In this document: positions 52,601 through 61,000 of the stretch, in pieces
Layout: each line of letters opens with the position of its first letter
Position numbering within the stretch: the first letter of the stretch is position 1
Assembly: GCA_013399305.1 (NCBI GenBank)
Contig: VXAI01000046.1
Span: 3,906,731 to 3,970,730, forward strand
DNA length: 64,000 nt
Origin: Rostratula benghalensis
Lineage: Eukaryota > Chordata > Aves > Charadriiformes > Rostratulidae
Direction of reading: 5' to 3'
Notes under the pieces: model-generated
What the model was told of the DNA's origin: nothing
Database searches by the model: none
Seen by the model: the letters and a program-made list of their open reading frames with translations, nothing else
Translations under genes and position numbers: made by a program

Positions 52601-53435
52601 AAGACTCCTGCCGTGCATCATCTTTTCAAAATTAATACCCCCGAAGCGAAAACCGACCGCTCCCTCTCGGCTCCCAAACCCACAACCCACCACATTTCCT
52701 TGGAAAACCTTTTTTTTTTTTTTCCACCCAGACGTCTCCTCACAACGCCCTCGCCCTCACCAGGCAGCCCACCCTGCCCCAACAGCATCCCGATCAACGG
52801 GGTAGTCTTCTTCCCCTTCAGAAAAGCACTTTAAAAACAAAATCATGAAGGAAGAAAAAAAAAAAGTAACCAAAAAACAGAACGTAACTCTTCGGGAAAG
52901 CGGGTAATCGTAACCGACTCTGCCTTTACGAAACATTACTTTTCTTCCTTAAAACTGCCCGGCACCCAGCCCAGGTCCCACACCGGGAGGGCGGCCGCTG
53001 TCACCTCCAGCCCTTCCCGGCACCGAGGGGACGGGACGGTGCCCGGGCCCGCGCCGCCCCCGGGCCTACCTTCAACACGGTGACGGCGCCGTTGGGGCTG
53101 TGCACCTCGAAGGCGGCGGCCTCATCCCCCGCGGCGGCGGCGGCGGCCTCGGGCTGGTGGTAGCTGAAGCAGGCGGAGGCGATGTCGAGGTGGCCGAGGG
53201 GCAACGCCTCCTGCGGCCCCTTGAAGTAGTAGAGGTAGCAGCGGCGGGGATCGAAGACGAACCAGCGGCTGCGGAAGCCGCGTAGGGGCCCCTTGCCCGA
53301 CAACTTCTGCAGGTATCCGCAGAGCTTCGGGGTGCTGGAGCCGGCCTGCTCCCCCGCCGGGCCGCCGCCGGGCCCCGCGCCCTCCCCACCGGCCGCCGCC
53401 GGGCCCTCCTCCCCCTCCGAGCCCGCCGCCGGCAT
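22485..53435 (-). CDS. TBC1D2B: TBC1D2B, complete gene: PH-coiled-coil-TBC Rab GTPase-activating protein, 13 coding exons, 961 aa
   Basis: TBC1D2B is a Rab GTPase-activating protein of endosomal membranes, linked to Rab22A; loss of function in human causes a neurodevelopmental disorder with seizures and gingival overgrowth. Thirteen coding exons with GT-AG introns sum to 2886 bases including TGA, giving 961 residues against 963 in human. Phases agree at all 12 junctions. Layout: Gly/Ala-rich N-terminus 1-36; PH domain about 38-141; linker with [19 protein letters not shown]; coiled coil about 333-548; TBC domain from about 660 to 855; acidic C-terminus ending SDDEEDS. The TBC arginine finger (R714, in IELDLLRT) and glutamine finger (Q751, in GYCQG) are both intact, so GAP activity is expected. 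The paralogue TBC1D2 (Armus) shares the architecture, but the PH and C-terminal sequences match TBC1D2B. The start at 53,435 has G at -3; no in-frame ATG lies upstream. Confidence 0.96.
22681..26004 (-). other. TBC1D2B: TBC1D2B intron 12
   Basis: The donor is GTGGGT and the acceptor TTACAG. The intron contains a roughly 550-base CR1 in antisense orientation whose edge lies only about 75 bases from the acceptor of exon 13. The remainder is AT-rich with nothing else I can identify. Confidence 0.9.
22755..23300 (+). mobile_element. CR1 LINE 3' region (about 550 bp)
   Basis: The plus strand carries the typical avian CR1 3' segment in order: CTGGAGTCCAAATGTCCAGT; GAGAAGGCTGAGAGGGGACC; AGAAGGAACTTCCTCACTTG; TTGGACTAGATGATCTCCAG; and AGGTCCCTTCCAACCCTGTA. 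It ends in the CR1 3' terminal motif (ACTCTGTGATTC). It is 5'-truncated, and many substitutions and no open reverse transcriptase suggest an old, dead copy. It lies antisense inside intron 12. Confidence 0.93.
26005..26126 (-). CDS. TBC1D2B: TBC1D2B exon 12
   Basis: The exon encodes residues 857-897 ([18 protein letters not shown], then [14 protein letters not shown] and TILDA), the end of the TBC domain. The acceptor is TTATCAG and the donor GTGGGT. It starts in phase 0 and leaves two bases for the next exon. Confidence 0.95.
26127..26881 (-). other. TBC1D2B: TBC1D2B intron 11
   Basis: The donor is the suboptimal GTGAAC. From about +18 to +42 the transcript would be almost pure U (nine T, AA, then fourteen T on the minus strand; plus positions 26,840-26,864). 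The acceptor is TTATCAG. Nothing else is evident. Confidence 0.9.
26882..27067 (-). CDS. TBC1D2B: TBC1D2B exon 11
   Basis: The exon encodes residues 795-856, starting VDQRVFKDL, with [34 protein letters not shown] and ending YEGPK. This is the C-terminal half of the TBC domain. At 186 bases and phase 0 on both sides, skipping would keep frame but destroy the TBC fold. The acceptor is TTTTTAG and the donor the weak AAG/GTGAAC. Confidence 0.95.
27068..27776 (-). other. TBC1D2B: TBC1D2B intron 10
   Basis: The intron is 709 bases, with donor GTACGT and acceptor TTTTTAG. Reading frames around 27,182-27,517 on both strands have no known family features. No repeat recognised. Confidence 0.9.
27777..27894 (-). 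CDS. TBC1D2B: TBC1D2B exon 10
   Basis: The exon encodes residues 755 (split) to 794: [19 protein letters not shown], then [20 protein letters not shown]. It is the TBC core helix region directly after the glutamine finger. The acceptor is TTTTCAG and the donor GTACGT. Confidence 0.95.
27895..29493 (-). other. TBC1D2B: TBC1D2B intron 9
   Basis: The intron is 1599 bases with donor GTAAGG and acceptor TTTTCAG. It is AT-rich, with a small tandem of CTATTCTACTA near 28,784-28,805. No repeat family or exon recognised. Confidence 0.9.
29494..29988 (-). CDS. TBC1D2B: TBC1D2B exon 9 (largest exon; TBC catalytic residues)
   Basis: The exon encodes residues 590 (split) to 755 (split). It opens [20 protein letters not shown], then VKWENYLAS, and the TBC start [18 protein letters not shown]. 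The arginine finger R714 lies in IELDLLRT and the glutamine finger Q751 in GYCQGLNR. Both catalytic fingers on one exon are intact. Acceptor ATTTCAG, donor GTAAGG. Confidence 0.96.
29989..30520 (-). other. TBC1D2B: TBC1D2B intron 8
   Basis: The intron is 532 bases with donor GTAATT and acceptor ATTTCAG. A local direct repeat of TATCCTTTAATAAT occurs near 30,147 and 30,174. Nothing else noted. Confidence 0.9.
30521..30714 (-). CDS. TBC1D2B: TBC1D2B exon 8
   Basis: The exon encodes residues 526-590 (split): [20 protein letters not shown], then [19 protein letters not shown] and the linker to AFFKPHLV. It carries the end of the coiled coil and the bridge into the TBC domain, nearly identical in places to human TBC1D2B. 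Acceptor TCTGCAG, donor GTAATT. Confidence 0.95.
30715..31760 (-). other. TBC1D2B: TBC1D2B intron 7
   Basis: The intron is 1046 bases with the weak donor GTCAGA and acceptor TCTGCAG. It is AT-rich, with no repeat or nested gene recognised. Confidence 0.9.
31761..31871 (-). CDS. TBC1D2B: TBC1D2B exon 7
   Basis: The exon encodes residues 489-525: [20 protein letters not shown], then [13 protein letters not shown] and WQAK. It is coiled coil. The 111 bases are phase 0 on both sides and followed by a non-consensus donor (GTCAGA), so this exon could be an in-frame cassette. Acceptor CAACAG. Confidence 0.94.
31872..33269 (-). other. TBC1D2B: TBC1D2B intron 6
   Basis: The intron is 1398 bases with donor GTAAGA and acceptor CAACAG. 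It contains a CR1 3' fragment near 32,375-32,480, in the same orientation as the gene. No other feature recognised. Confidence 0.9.
32375..32480 (-). mobile_element. CR1 LINE 3'-end fragment
   Basis: The plus strand reads ACAGACTATCAGGGATTGG, AAGGGACCTTGAAAGCTCAT, CCAGTCCAATCCCCCTGCC and AGAGCAGGAACACCCAGATC. This is the inverted 3' end of an avian CR1 subfamily. It shares most of its sequence with the copy at 38,722-38,860, so both derive from the same subfamily. Confidence 0.92.
33270..33662 (-). CDS. TBC1D2B: TBC1D2B exon 6 (coiled coil)
   Basis: The exon encodes residues 358-488, starting [19 protein letters not shown], with [20 protein letters not shown] and [20 protein letters not shown], and ending ELQELDRLK. 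Heptad-rich charged residues mark a coiled coil. In human TBC1D2B this region is nearly the same except for the Ser/Thr-rich stretch around [17 protein letters not shown], which diverges. Acceptor TTCTCAG, donor GTAAGA, 393 bases, phase 0 on both sides. Confidence 0.95.
33663..35659 (-). other. TBC1D2B: TBC1D2B intron 5
   Basis: The intron is 1997 bases with donor GTAATT and acceptor TTCTCAG. It contains the tandem duplication at 34,232-34,505. A frame at 35,118-35,447 (+) has no family resemblance. Confidence 0.9.
34232..34505. repeat. Recent tandem duplication, two copies of about 136 bp
   Basis: The block starting ACTGATTGCCACAAGGGAG at 34,232 begins again at 34,368 and runs to about 34,505. 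Both copies contain GTTTCTGTTGTCTTTGCAG, GGCTATGAAGTAGAAC and CATCCATCCAACAGTTCTAC. They differ only by one inserted A, an A/G change and variation in and next to the T run. The near identity implies a recent event. It lies inside intron 5, so it does not touch coding sequence. Confidence 0.95.
35660..35886 (-). CDS. TBC1D2B: TBC1D2B exon 5
   Basis: The exon encodes residues 282 (split) to 357: [20 protein letters not shown], then [18 protein letters not shown], and the coiled-coil start [17 protein letters not shown]. The PFDFGR and PLKDMIGS blocks match human TBC1D2B. Acceptor TATGCAG, donor GTAATT. Confidence 0.95.
35887..36887 (-). other. TBC1D2B: TBC1D2B intron 4
   Basis: The intron is 1001 bases with donor GTAGAA and acceptor TATGCAG. 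A pyrimidine run with eight C lies near 36,487. No repeat family or exon recognised. Confidence 0.9.
36888..37045 (-). CDS. TBC1D2B: TBC1D2B exon 4
   Basis: The exon encodes residues 229 (split) to 282 (split): [16 protein letters not shown], then [20 protein letters not shown] and [12 protein letters not shown]. The [17 protein letters not shown] block is a strongly conserved linker motif of TBC1D2B between PH and coiled coil. Acceptor TCCACAG, donor GTAGAA. Confidence 0.95.
37046..40908 (-). other. TBC1D2B: TBC1D2B intron 3
   Basis: The intron is 3863 bases with donor GTGAGT and acceptor TCCACAG. It contains a CR1 3' fragment at 38,722-38,860. Reading frames at 38,088-38,303 and 39,273-39,635 show no family features. 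Confidence 0.9.
38722..38860 (-). mobile_element. CR1 LINE 3'-end fragment
   Basis: The plus strand reads CATCACAGAATCTCAGGGAT, TGGAAGGGACCTTGAAAGAT, CATCTAGTCCAATTCCCCTG, GATCAGGTCACACAGGGACG and ends in TCTCCAGAGAAGGAGAC. This is the inverted 3' portion of an avian CR1, longer than but of the same subfamily as the copy near 32,375. Confidence 0.93.
40909..41074 (-). CDS. TBC1D2B: TBC1D2B exon 3
   Basis: The exon encodes residues 174 (split) to 229 (split): [20 protein letters not shown], then [18 protein letters not shown] and [13 protein letters not shown]. The ASAE-ARN-LAVET and LVGEQAA blocks match human TBC1D2B; the first residues after the junction diverge. Phase bookkeeping (one base in, two bases out) confirms both boundaries. 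Acceptor AACTAG, donor GTGAGT. Confidence 0.94.
41075..46044 (-). other. TBC1D2B: TBC1D2B intron 2
   Basis: The intron is 4970 bases with donor GTAGGT and acceptor AACTAG. It ends in a long pyrimidine tract (41,081-41,123). Frames at 41,278-42,117 (+) and 44,620-45,083 are open but have no motif, splice support or family match. No clear transposon seen. Confidence 0.9.
41081..41123 (-). promoter_or_regulatory. TBC1D2B: Extended polypyrimidine tract at the exon 3 acceptor
   Basis: On the plus strand this is a purine-rich (GA)n-like run, so the transcript carries about 40 almost uninterrupted pyrimidines (TC repeats) just before AACTAG. It is a simple repeat that also forms an unusually long splice-acceptor tract. 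Confidence 0.75.
46045..46198 (-). CDS. TBC1D2B: TBC1D2B exon 2 (end of PH domain)
   Basis: The exon encodes residues 123-174 (split): [20 protein letters not shown], then [20 protein letters not shown] and [11 protein letters not shown]. The [17 protein letters not shown] helix is the C-terminal helix of the PH domain with its conserved tryptophan. Acceptor TTGTAG, donor GTAGGT. Confidence 0.95.
46199..53069 (-). other. TBC1D2B: TBC1D2B intron 1
   Basis: The first and longest coding intron, 6871 bases as assembled, with donor GTAGGC inside the CpG island and acceptor TTGTAG. It includes a 65-base assembly gap at 50,944-51,008, so its true length is unknown. No transposon or nested gene is recognised in it. 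Confidence 0.9.
50944..51008. other. Assembly gap (65 N)
   Basis: A run of N follows directly after twelve C (50,932-50,943). A homopolymer C or GC-rich tract probably stopped the read or assembly here. It lies in intron 1 and does not affect the coding sequence. Confidence 0.98.
53070..53435 (-). CDS. TBC1D2B: TBC1D2B exon 1 (start, PH domain)
   Basis: The exon encodes residues 1-122. It opens [11 protein letters not shown], has a Gly/Ala-rich disordered start, then the PH domain [36 protein letters not shown] and [15 protein letters not shown], a poly-alanine stretch encoded by GCC repeats, and ends AVTVLK at the donor GTAGGC, phase 0. The ATG has G at -3. The frame stays open upstream to a GTG at 53,631 but with no ATG, so this start is chosen. 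Confidence 0.95.
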
Positions 53436-53502
53436 CGCCGCGCCTCGCCCCGCCGCGGACACGGCCTCGCCCCGCCGCGCAGGGAGAGGGCCCGGCCCGC
53501 GC

Positions 53503-53527
53503 CGCGCTGCCTCACGGGACTTGTAGT
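53503..53527 (-). promoter_or_regulatory. TBC1D2B: ZNF143/THAP11-type promoter element
   Basis: The minus strand reads ACTACAAGTCCC followed by GTGAGGCAGCGCG, matching the long ZNF143 (Staf, SBS2) consensus ACTACAANTCCC with the GC-rich 3' half. It lies 68-92 bases upstream of the ATG, where ZNF143 motifs commonly sit near start sites of CpG-island genes. Confidence 0.75.
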
Positions 53528-53878
53528 GCCCGCGGCCGCCCCGCCCCGACTGCTGGGCCCGGGCCCGCCGTCGGAAGAGCCCGAGTGGGAAACCTGCCTG
53601 GCGGGAAACCGGCAGCTGCTGAGCCCAGCGCACCGTGCGTCCCCTGCCTCGCTGCTACCGGGCAGAGACCGGCGGAGGCCACGGGCGACGAGACACCGAA
53701 CTTGTCACTCCCAAATCCCGGCATTTATGGGGAAAATTACGGAACGCGCAGGCAGCAGTGGGTAAAAAGCTGGAGCTTACAAGCCAAACTAGGAATGGTT
53801 TTGTTTCACTGCAACATCTAGCACATTTTGAACAGCTAGTATTAAAAATGACACCTTCTGCCACGGAAAACTTCACTG

Positions 53879-53888
53879 CCACGTGACT
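53879..53888. promoter_or_regulatory. E-box resembling a CLEAR element upstream of TBC1D2B
   Basis: The minus strand reads AGTCACGTGG, a CACGTG core with eight of ten positions matching the TFEB/TFE3 CLEAR consensus GTCACGTGAC. It lies about 450 bases upstream of the start codon. Single E-boxes occur by chance, so function is only possible. Confidence 0.4.
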
Positions 53889-55029
53889 TCTCCTCACAGC
53901 GTGTGCCCATTTCCCTCAAACGTGGCTCACGCTTTGAGTACCAACAGAGAAAACAGTCAGATTTAGCACAACCGTTCAAAAACGGGAGGAGACAATGCCA
54001 CATTTAATGACGTTCACCTTCTCTTTCTCAGCCTTAAATACAGCAGAAGGGCTTGGCTGCCAGAGCAGTTGTTGCAATGGTTGGAGCTGATGTTTCCAGT
54101 GGTGTTTTCATTAGGATTATGCTATTTATGACTGAATTCTGGCAGCTTGGAACTCCCAAGTTATCCCGAAATCCTAAATTCCCCAGAGCTGCTTCTTACT
54201 CTGTCCTGGTTTTTAAATGCCTTGAATAATTTCTCACTAAAAAGTACCTGTCTCATGTGCCAGACAATATTTCCATTCTGTGCCAAAGGATGTAAAGGAT
54301 ATAAAGCACCTGAGTGTTCAGTCTGGTTGTCCCTGGGTTCCACTTTGGTGTTGACATAAGGGATTGCAGAATTCCCTGAGTCTTCCCCTCCAGATGTCAC
54401 CTACTGATAAGAAATGTGTCGAGTGAGGAAATAGCCAGTCCTGGTAGCAGAGAAACTTGAGTAATTTGTTATTGAAACTGAGCCCCACATGGAAGTTACC
54501 TCCCCAGCCCACTCACACGACATGAACCATGATCTGCTGAAACATTGAATGGTGCAAACCAAGGCCAGCTTTCCCCCCTCCCAATTAGAAGGAGTTGTTC
54601 TCCCTGTCAAAAATTCAGCCTTTGTTAGTAAATGATGGGGAAAGAAAGAAGGGTTAATTCTGCTTAAACAACGGGCCAGTAACATTTCTTCCATATATAC
54701 TGCTGAGTATCTTCTGCCCCCGGTAGAAAGCATTTTTGCTCATACTCATTCTTGGCAAGTGCCATTGGCCAGAACAGGAGTTACACAGGGAAAACATCAA
54801 TTCTCTTTAGAAGCTGCCAGCTCCTTATCTCAGTCATGCAGACAAGTGTAAGTGCCCCAGCACTTCCCTGTGGCGTTACCTCATCAGTTCAGTGAAGCAT
54901 GGCCTTGTTCTCTGCGTGCGGAGCCCCCGTGACTCCTACTGGTTGTCAATAATTACATCTCCCAGCACATCACAGATTCAATTCCTAAACCCTCAAAACT
55001 TTTGCTGTCAGTACTTCTCTTTTTTTAAA

Positions 55030-55053
55030 TTTTTTTTTTTTTTTTTTTTTTTT
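55030..55053. repeat. Homopolymer T run (24 bases)
   Basis: A pure T run follows TTTTTTTAAA. It could be a plain homopolymer or the tail of an old retroposed fragment on the minus strand, but no flanking element is recognisable. Confidence 0.8.
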
Positions 55054-58000
55054 ACATTTTCTGTTCAGCTTCCTTACAGCACTCAAAGCAGGAGAATCCC
55101 CTAATTGCACAGCTAATTCATGTTAACTGAAAGTTCCCCCTTGTTGGGAAATAAGTTCCTTATTTCATGTATGCCCCTTTTGTCACAAACGGATCCAGCT
55201 GTGGACTGGTAAATAACAGCAACATAGTACTTCTAAGCTTCTGTGGTGAATATAAATTAAAATAATGCTCTTCCCTGTACCTGTTTCTTCATGCTTTCAT
55301 ATCCAGAATGCACAGATGCTACAGGTGCCATTCTGTTGCTAACAAATATCTAGACGACAAATACAAATATCCTCTCAGAAGACGGGATTTCCCTTCTGCC
55401 CAGAGGCAAGGGCCAGTGAAGCTTTTGGGGTGTGTGTAACTCCTAACCATAGTGCCACAGTCAAGTAAATTTTACATAGAGCAAAACAGTGGTTACACTC
55501 CCAAAAGAAACACATGAAAACATCTGAAATTCCCTTTTCTTTCCCTGGTGTGTTTTCTCTCCCAAAAAATAACAACTATTTTAGTAATAGAACATTTGGC
55601 TGAACAAGGCTATCTACTACTCATAAAAAATAAAACTGTATTTACTCTGAAAAATGGGAGACTGGTCTAACTCATTACAATTGTAATGGTCTTATAACAA
55701 ATATGAGCATTCACAGTTCTCGAATAAGTTCACGTTGTATATTAAAAAAAAAAAAAAGTAAATATGCAACAAAAAGAGGGAGTCTGTCATTAGACAGAGA
55801 GGCAGAATGGTACAGTCACTGTATACACCAGGCTCATGCTGTCATGTTTACAGAACTGCAGTAGACACCAATGAATTATAAGCAGCACATCTGTACCCTG
55901 CTTTTGGTTAAAGTGAGATCAGAGCTCCAAAATTAGAATGGCTGGACGTGTACACTGCTTCCTTTCACAAAACAGAAAGCAAAAATGATTCTGTCTCTTT
56001 GGAGATACAGGCATTCACTTAGAGATGAAATCCTGAATTTTTCACAGCTCACACTGAACATCTACTGCTTTCTGTTTTCCAGAAAAATGGAACTACAGAC
56101 AACTGTCCCACTCAAACTCACCTATATAGCATCAGTCCAAACTCCCATGCTGAGATATTGGCTAAACAGTTACTTTTATTCCCTTTTAACACATATTTTG
56201 CAAGTTTTTGCAGAATGTTATCCATGACTGTCACTGCCAAGATAGATATCATCACTCTGCTGGAGCCTGATTGTGTATCATACTTGCATACAGTATTGCA
56301 ATACTTTATTTTAAAGGAACCAGGAACCAAAAACTTTCCTAAGCCTTTTTTTTTCCCCAACGGAGACAAACAGGCAAAAATTACTGTTTGTGATGCAGTC
56401 CGACATGTCATTCTATATTCCCCTGCCTCTCAGTAACCACATTGTTCATGAAGACCATCATAGTATCATGTTTCCAGAATAAATGTTTTCCTTATAAGCA
56501 AACAAGCCAGCCAAATAATTACATGGTCTGTATGTTCTAACTGCTGGGCAATGTTTCATGCACTTACCATTCTCCAGTATTAGTTGTTAAACACTAGATG
56601 GTGCTCCTTTCCTGTTTCACATTCACCATTTGTGGCCCCCCTCAAAATGGGGAAAAAAAAATATGCAAACCCTGAATAAGCGGGGAAGCTTATGTGTAGG
56701 TTCTGATTCAGTAGGAATGACCTAATTTAACCTCAGCTTACTGCCTCGTATGAAACCAGCTGAATATACAACATTAAATACATTGGCTTTGGTTTTTTGT
56801 TGCACTGCATCTTATCAAGAACTCTTCAGTTTGAAAAAGCAACAATTATAAAGCTCAGTGAATGGCAGCATTGATTTCTAGTGACACATCTGTGATCTGA
56901 CTTGTAAAAATACCCAGGCAAGTTGGTAGCCATGTAGAGGAGAAAGAGTCAAATTAGACTGCTTATGAATAGAAAAGCACAAACTACTTAACTGTAGCAA
57001 CGAACTGGGCAATCTGTATGCACATAACGCTGGCTTGTCAGCATTCATATAGATCCAGACTGGCTAGAGAACCCCTACAGAGCTTGCAGAATGCTGAAGA
57101 GGAAAAGCAGAAGAATTTAGAGTACTGTTGTAGAGAAGGAGAAGAAAAGATTAACAGGCAAGAGATACCAACACAGATAATGGGCACATTGAACACAGCA
57201 TAATTACTTCAGCTGCTTACAGTGGACCTTATTTCCATGTGTATACTTGATTCCCAGTGGAGAATCTATGAACATGTACATATAATGTAGACTTACGGAA
57301 GCGTCCAGTGAAAGGAAAGATTAGAAGAGATGATAGAAAAGACTTTCACAAAGATTGACATAATCCCTTTTTTGTATATTTTTTTTCATATTACATGGAA
57401 GCACTCCATATAGTAAGAATCAGGAAAGATTCAGTGGGATAGAATGGATCACAAAAGTTTTACATCCATTGTTTCACAGAGTGAGAGATAACTCAGTGAA
57501 GGGCTGCTTAGGGTTACCTTTATTGCCTGAATAGCAGTTTAAGCGATGCTGTGATAAAGAGCTTAAAGATTAATCCAGAACATTCACTGGAAGGATGCTC
57601 AAAATCACTTTTGGTAATCAGTCAGATTTTCTTAGAACCGGAAAGGAGATTTGAAGAGTCATCCTGCAAAGTAAGACCCTAGAGAGAAATCTAAAAAGGC
57701 CAGTACAAACAATTTTGGCATCAATAATTCATAAATGTTCCTGTAGTTAGGAGTCTACTATTGCACTATCAGAATGGAGGAAGGGGATTTCTTTGGGATT
57801 AGATGGCCAAATCAGAGAGCTGGGCTAGTAAATAGGAAGAGAAGCTATCCTTAAGCTGCAGGGATTCCTTGCCCTGCTTCACATAAATCTTAGTATTTCT
57901 CCCCAGGGGTACTACTTCATAAGAGAATTTGCAAAGTGCATAAGGGGAGTCCTCAGACTACATACTCGTAGCTAGCAGGTCATCAGATTAGCAAAATCTC

Positions 58001-61000
58001 ATTACAGTTAGAGATTTTCGTTTTTTTGCTGTTAGGAGTGTCCAAGCCTATTCTCCCAGGTGCAGTGGCTGGTATGAACACTCGGGTGACCTGCCTGTGC
58101 TAGCAGAGATGGCACAGACCTATTCTAACTCATAGTAACACTGTCAGGATCTGTGACCACAAAGCTTTTAACTTTTCTCTAATCTGAGTTGCGCCCAAAA
58201 GCTGTTCTTGCTTTCCGCACAACATTTCAGAGGCCCAGCCAGTTTTCTCACTGTCAATCACACCATGGTGCTTTTCCTGACTTTCTAACTCATTTCTCAG
58301 TACTTTCCTAGTATCCTGGCTGACACCTCTTCATTGTATTAACTGCAACCATAAAACTGCATTTCTTCAGTAGTGCCTGAACTTCCTTCATCCCATGTTC
58401 AGCAGCTTTGGATCATTTCCCTCTCTCCATTTAAATCCTAACAAAAATATCTCCAAAGACAGACCAGTTCACATACAAATTTTAATGCTGATGTGAAATA
58501 ACAGCAGCCACAGCTGCACTGAGAAACCCTCACTGCCTCATCCCAGTGGACTTTCCTGGGGCCTTCATCTCTTATAGTTACAACTTATATGCAAACCCAT
58601 GCACCACCAGCACCCCCTGTTGTAATTCTTATCCAGATGTGCTTTCCTTGCTTCTTACCATTTTAGCTTCAATTTGAATGTCTGTCTCATGGAAAGCTCA
58701 AGGTTTGTCTCCTTGGTCTTGAGGTATTTAACTGAGGCTTAAAGCTGCAGTCAAGTTCAGTGTATTCCACGCAGGGACTGTATGTTCCGAGTGAAAAGCC
58801 TGTTTGCTCCAGCTTCTGTCCAGCATCAATGGCAAAACAGCAGATACTAATGGAGAGCAAATAAATCAGTTATTAGACTTCAGTGGGAGGAACTCCGGTC
58901 TAAATGCTTTGGATGGGGACTCTTGAGGTAGACTATCAAGTGCTTAATATAGTTAAAAGTATTAGTCAAAAGTTACAACTAACAGTTGCACCAGCTCTTT
59001 GCAAATAAGCATTCTTCAAATCCTTTTGACTCTTACCTTTATCACAGGCCCATTCAGCCCTTTTCAATAATAAATCATTCTAGTAAAGGATAAATGTATT
59101 TGTCAAAGCTGAATGGGATCAAAAAAGCTACAGATGGCCAACAAAGAGACACTTGTATGTGTCTTAAATATGAATCTATAACTGATAAAATCTTACCTAA
59201 AAATAGGTGGATTTAGCCAGACTATTTGGTCTAGAATCCAGGCTACGTTTGTCACAAGAAAGTGATTTTGCAGGAAATATCTCTTCCTGTTTGTTTCTGC
59301 TTAAGACAAACATTACCCGAGCATCTTTTCCTGTGTTTCTCTGGTTTGAAACTTCTGGCTTTGGATAAAGACAGGAAGCACACAGAATACTGAGGAAATA
59401 CGGATTTTCAAGACTATGTCACAGCATTCAAATCCGGAGCCAAACTATCGCCAAGTCCTTTCTAATTAAATACTAGTATTAGATATCTGTCTTATCTGAG
59501 GGAGAAATTACCCCGGCATATTCAGACTGCTTCTCCCCTGTACCCAATACTTGCTAGCAATGTATGCCAAATTTGCAATTACATTAAACCACTGGCTTAT
59601 CTGGCAGTAATAAGCACTTTTTCTGACCCTGTTATGTTAACATGAATGGAAATGTTGTGTACATCTAGAAAAAGAGATCTGGTGTTCTAGTAAAAGATAC
59701 AAAGTATAGATGATTGAGCAGAGGGAAAGGTTATTCCTGAAAGACTATGCTATGTTTTCATGGCATGTGTTCAGAATTGCTCCAAAACCACTTCAGTTTA
59801 TTGAAGACAAATGTTTTCCATTCTTCAACCTCAAATCCTGCCTCTTGCAGCATCACTTTTTATGAATAGCAACACTAGCAAATGTAAAACAGTAAGTGCT
59901 CGTGCTTCATGGAAAATACTGTAAATTGCATCTGTGATTAGTCTAGGGACTGCCAATTTACACTAATAATAATGCATTCTTACTGGTACTTATGAACTCT
60001 TCTTTTTTTTCAGTTCATTATGCTTATAGACAATAGATACAAAACTGTCAAATCATAAATCCCTGCCATACATCACAGGCAATTACAAATCAGACAAAAC
60101 CCAAAATTCCTGTTGTGAGCCAACCAAAATCATTAAACTAAACTGAAAAAGGGATCTAAGTGATTCCAAGAATCCAAGAACAAAAAGAAGAAATGTGCAG
60201 CCAGCAATACTAGCACAGTGTCACTACTGGCAGACATATTAAAAAGGATTATGTTATATAGAAAGCAAATCCCATTCACAAAAAAGAAATAGCCTATGAA
60301 TCTTGATTAAAAATTATCACCGCAATTGTCTTTTTCTCCTCCCCCTATAATGGATTTCTAAGCTAAAAAAGAGCTTAGAAATTGGCTGCTTCAGCAGTCG
60401 TAGAGGTGACTGAACGTCCTACTTGGGGCCAGAATAAATCAGCAGATGACCAGGGAAGTGTCCTTGACTCTCTTTCCTTCTGCATACACTTCTTCATTTT
60501 CTGCATTTTTAGTGGGACATGAAAAGGAGGTTTATCAGAATTAAAAGCCATGAAGAATCACGTTTATTAGTAAATTATTAGATTCAACAGCAGCAGATGA
60601 GCCATCAGTTCAGAAATTCCACCTGATTTATATCTTAAGATAAATAGGATAGGGAAAGGTAGGTGGTGTTATGGGTTTCAAAACCAAGGTCACTGAATCA
60701 AGCTCCTTGGGTTTCATGACAGGATTCATACCCACTCAGTTTCATTTTACTAAGATAAGATATTTTTAGTTTCTTCTCATATAATAGCTTTAATTTTCCT
60801 TGCTCACCTTACCTTTTCTCTGCACTGCTATTCTCAAAGTTAATACAACAGAAGAACTGCAGAAATACTAAGTGTTCTCGCAGTTCTCTGCTGAAAATAA
60901 GAAAAAAAATAAGAAATGAGAATATACCAGAAATAGGTCACTAACTGCTAGGCTTCTTCAACAAAGCTGTACTTTTCAATACAATTAACGCAGCGGACTT

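Larger units (their letters stand above)
52980..53700. promoter_or_regulatory. TBC1D2B: CpG-island promoter of TBC1D2B
   Basis: The region is GC- and CpG-dense, spanning the 5'UTR, exon 1 and the start of intron 1. There is no TATA box, and a ZNF143-type element lies about 70-90 bases upstream of the ATG, which fits a housekeeping-type promoter with a start site near 53,450-53,530. The exact start site cannot be read from sequence. Confidence 0.85.

Noticed and set aside
53436..53633. N-terminal extension of TBC1D2B in the same open frame
   Set aside because: The frame is open upstream but has only a GTG and no ATG. The known family start corresponds to the ATG at 53,435.
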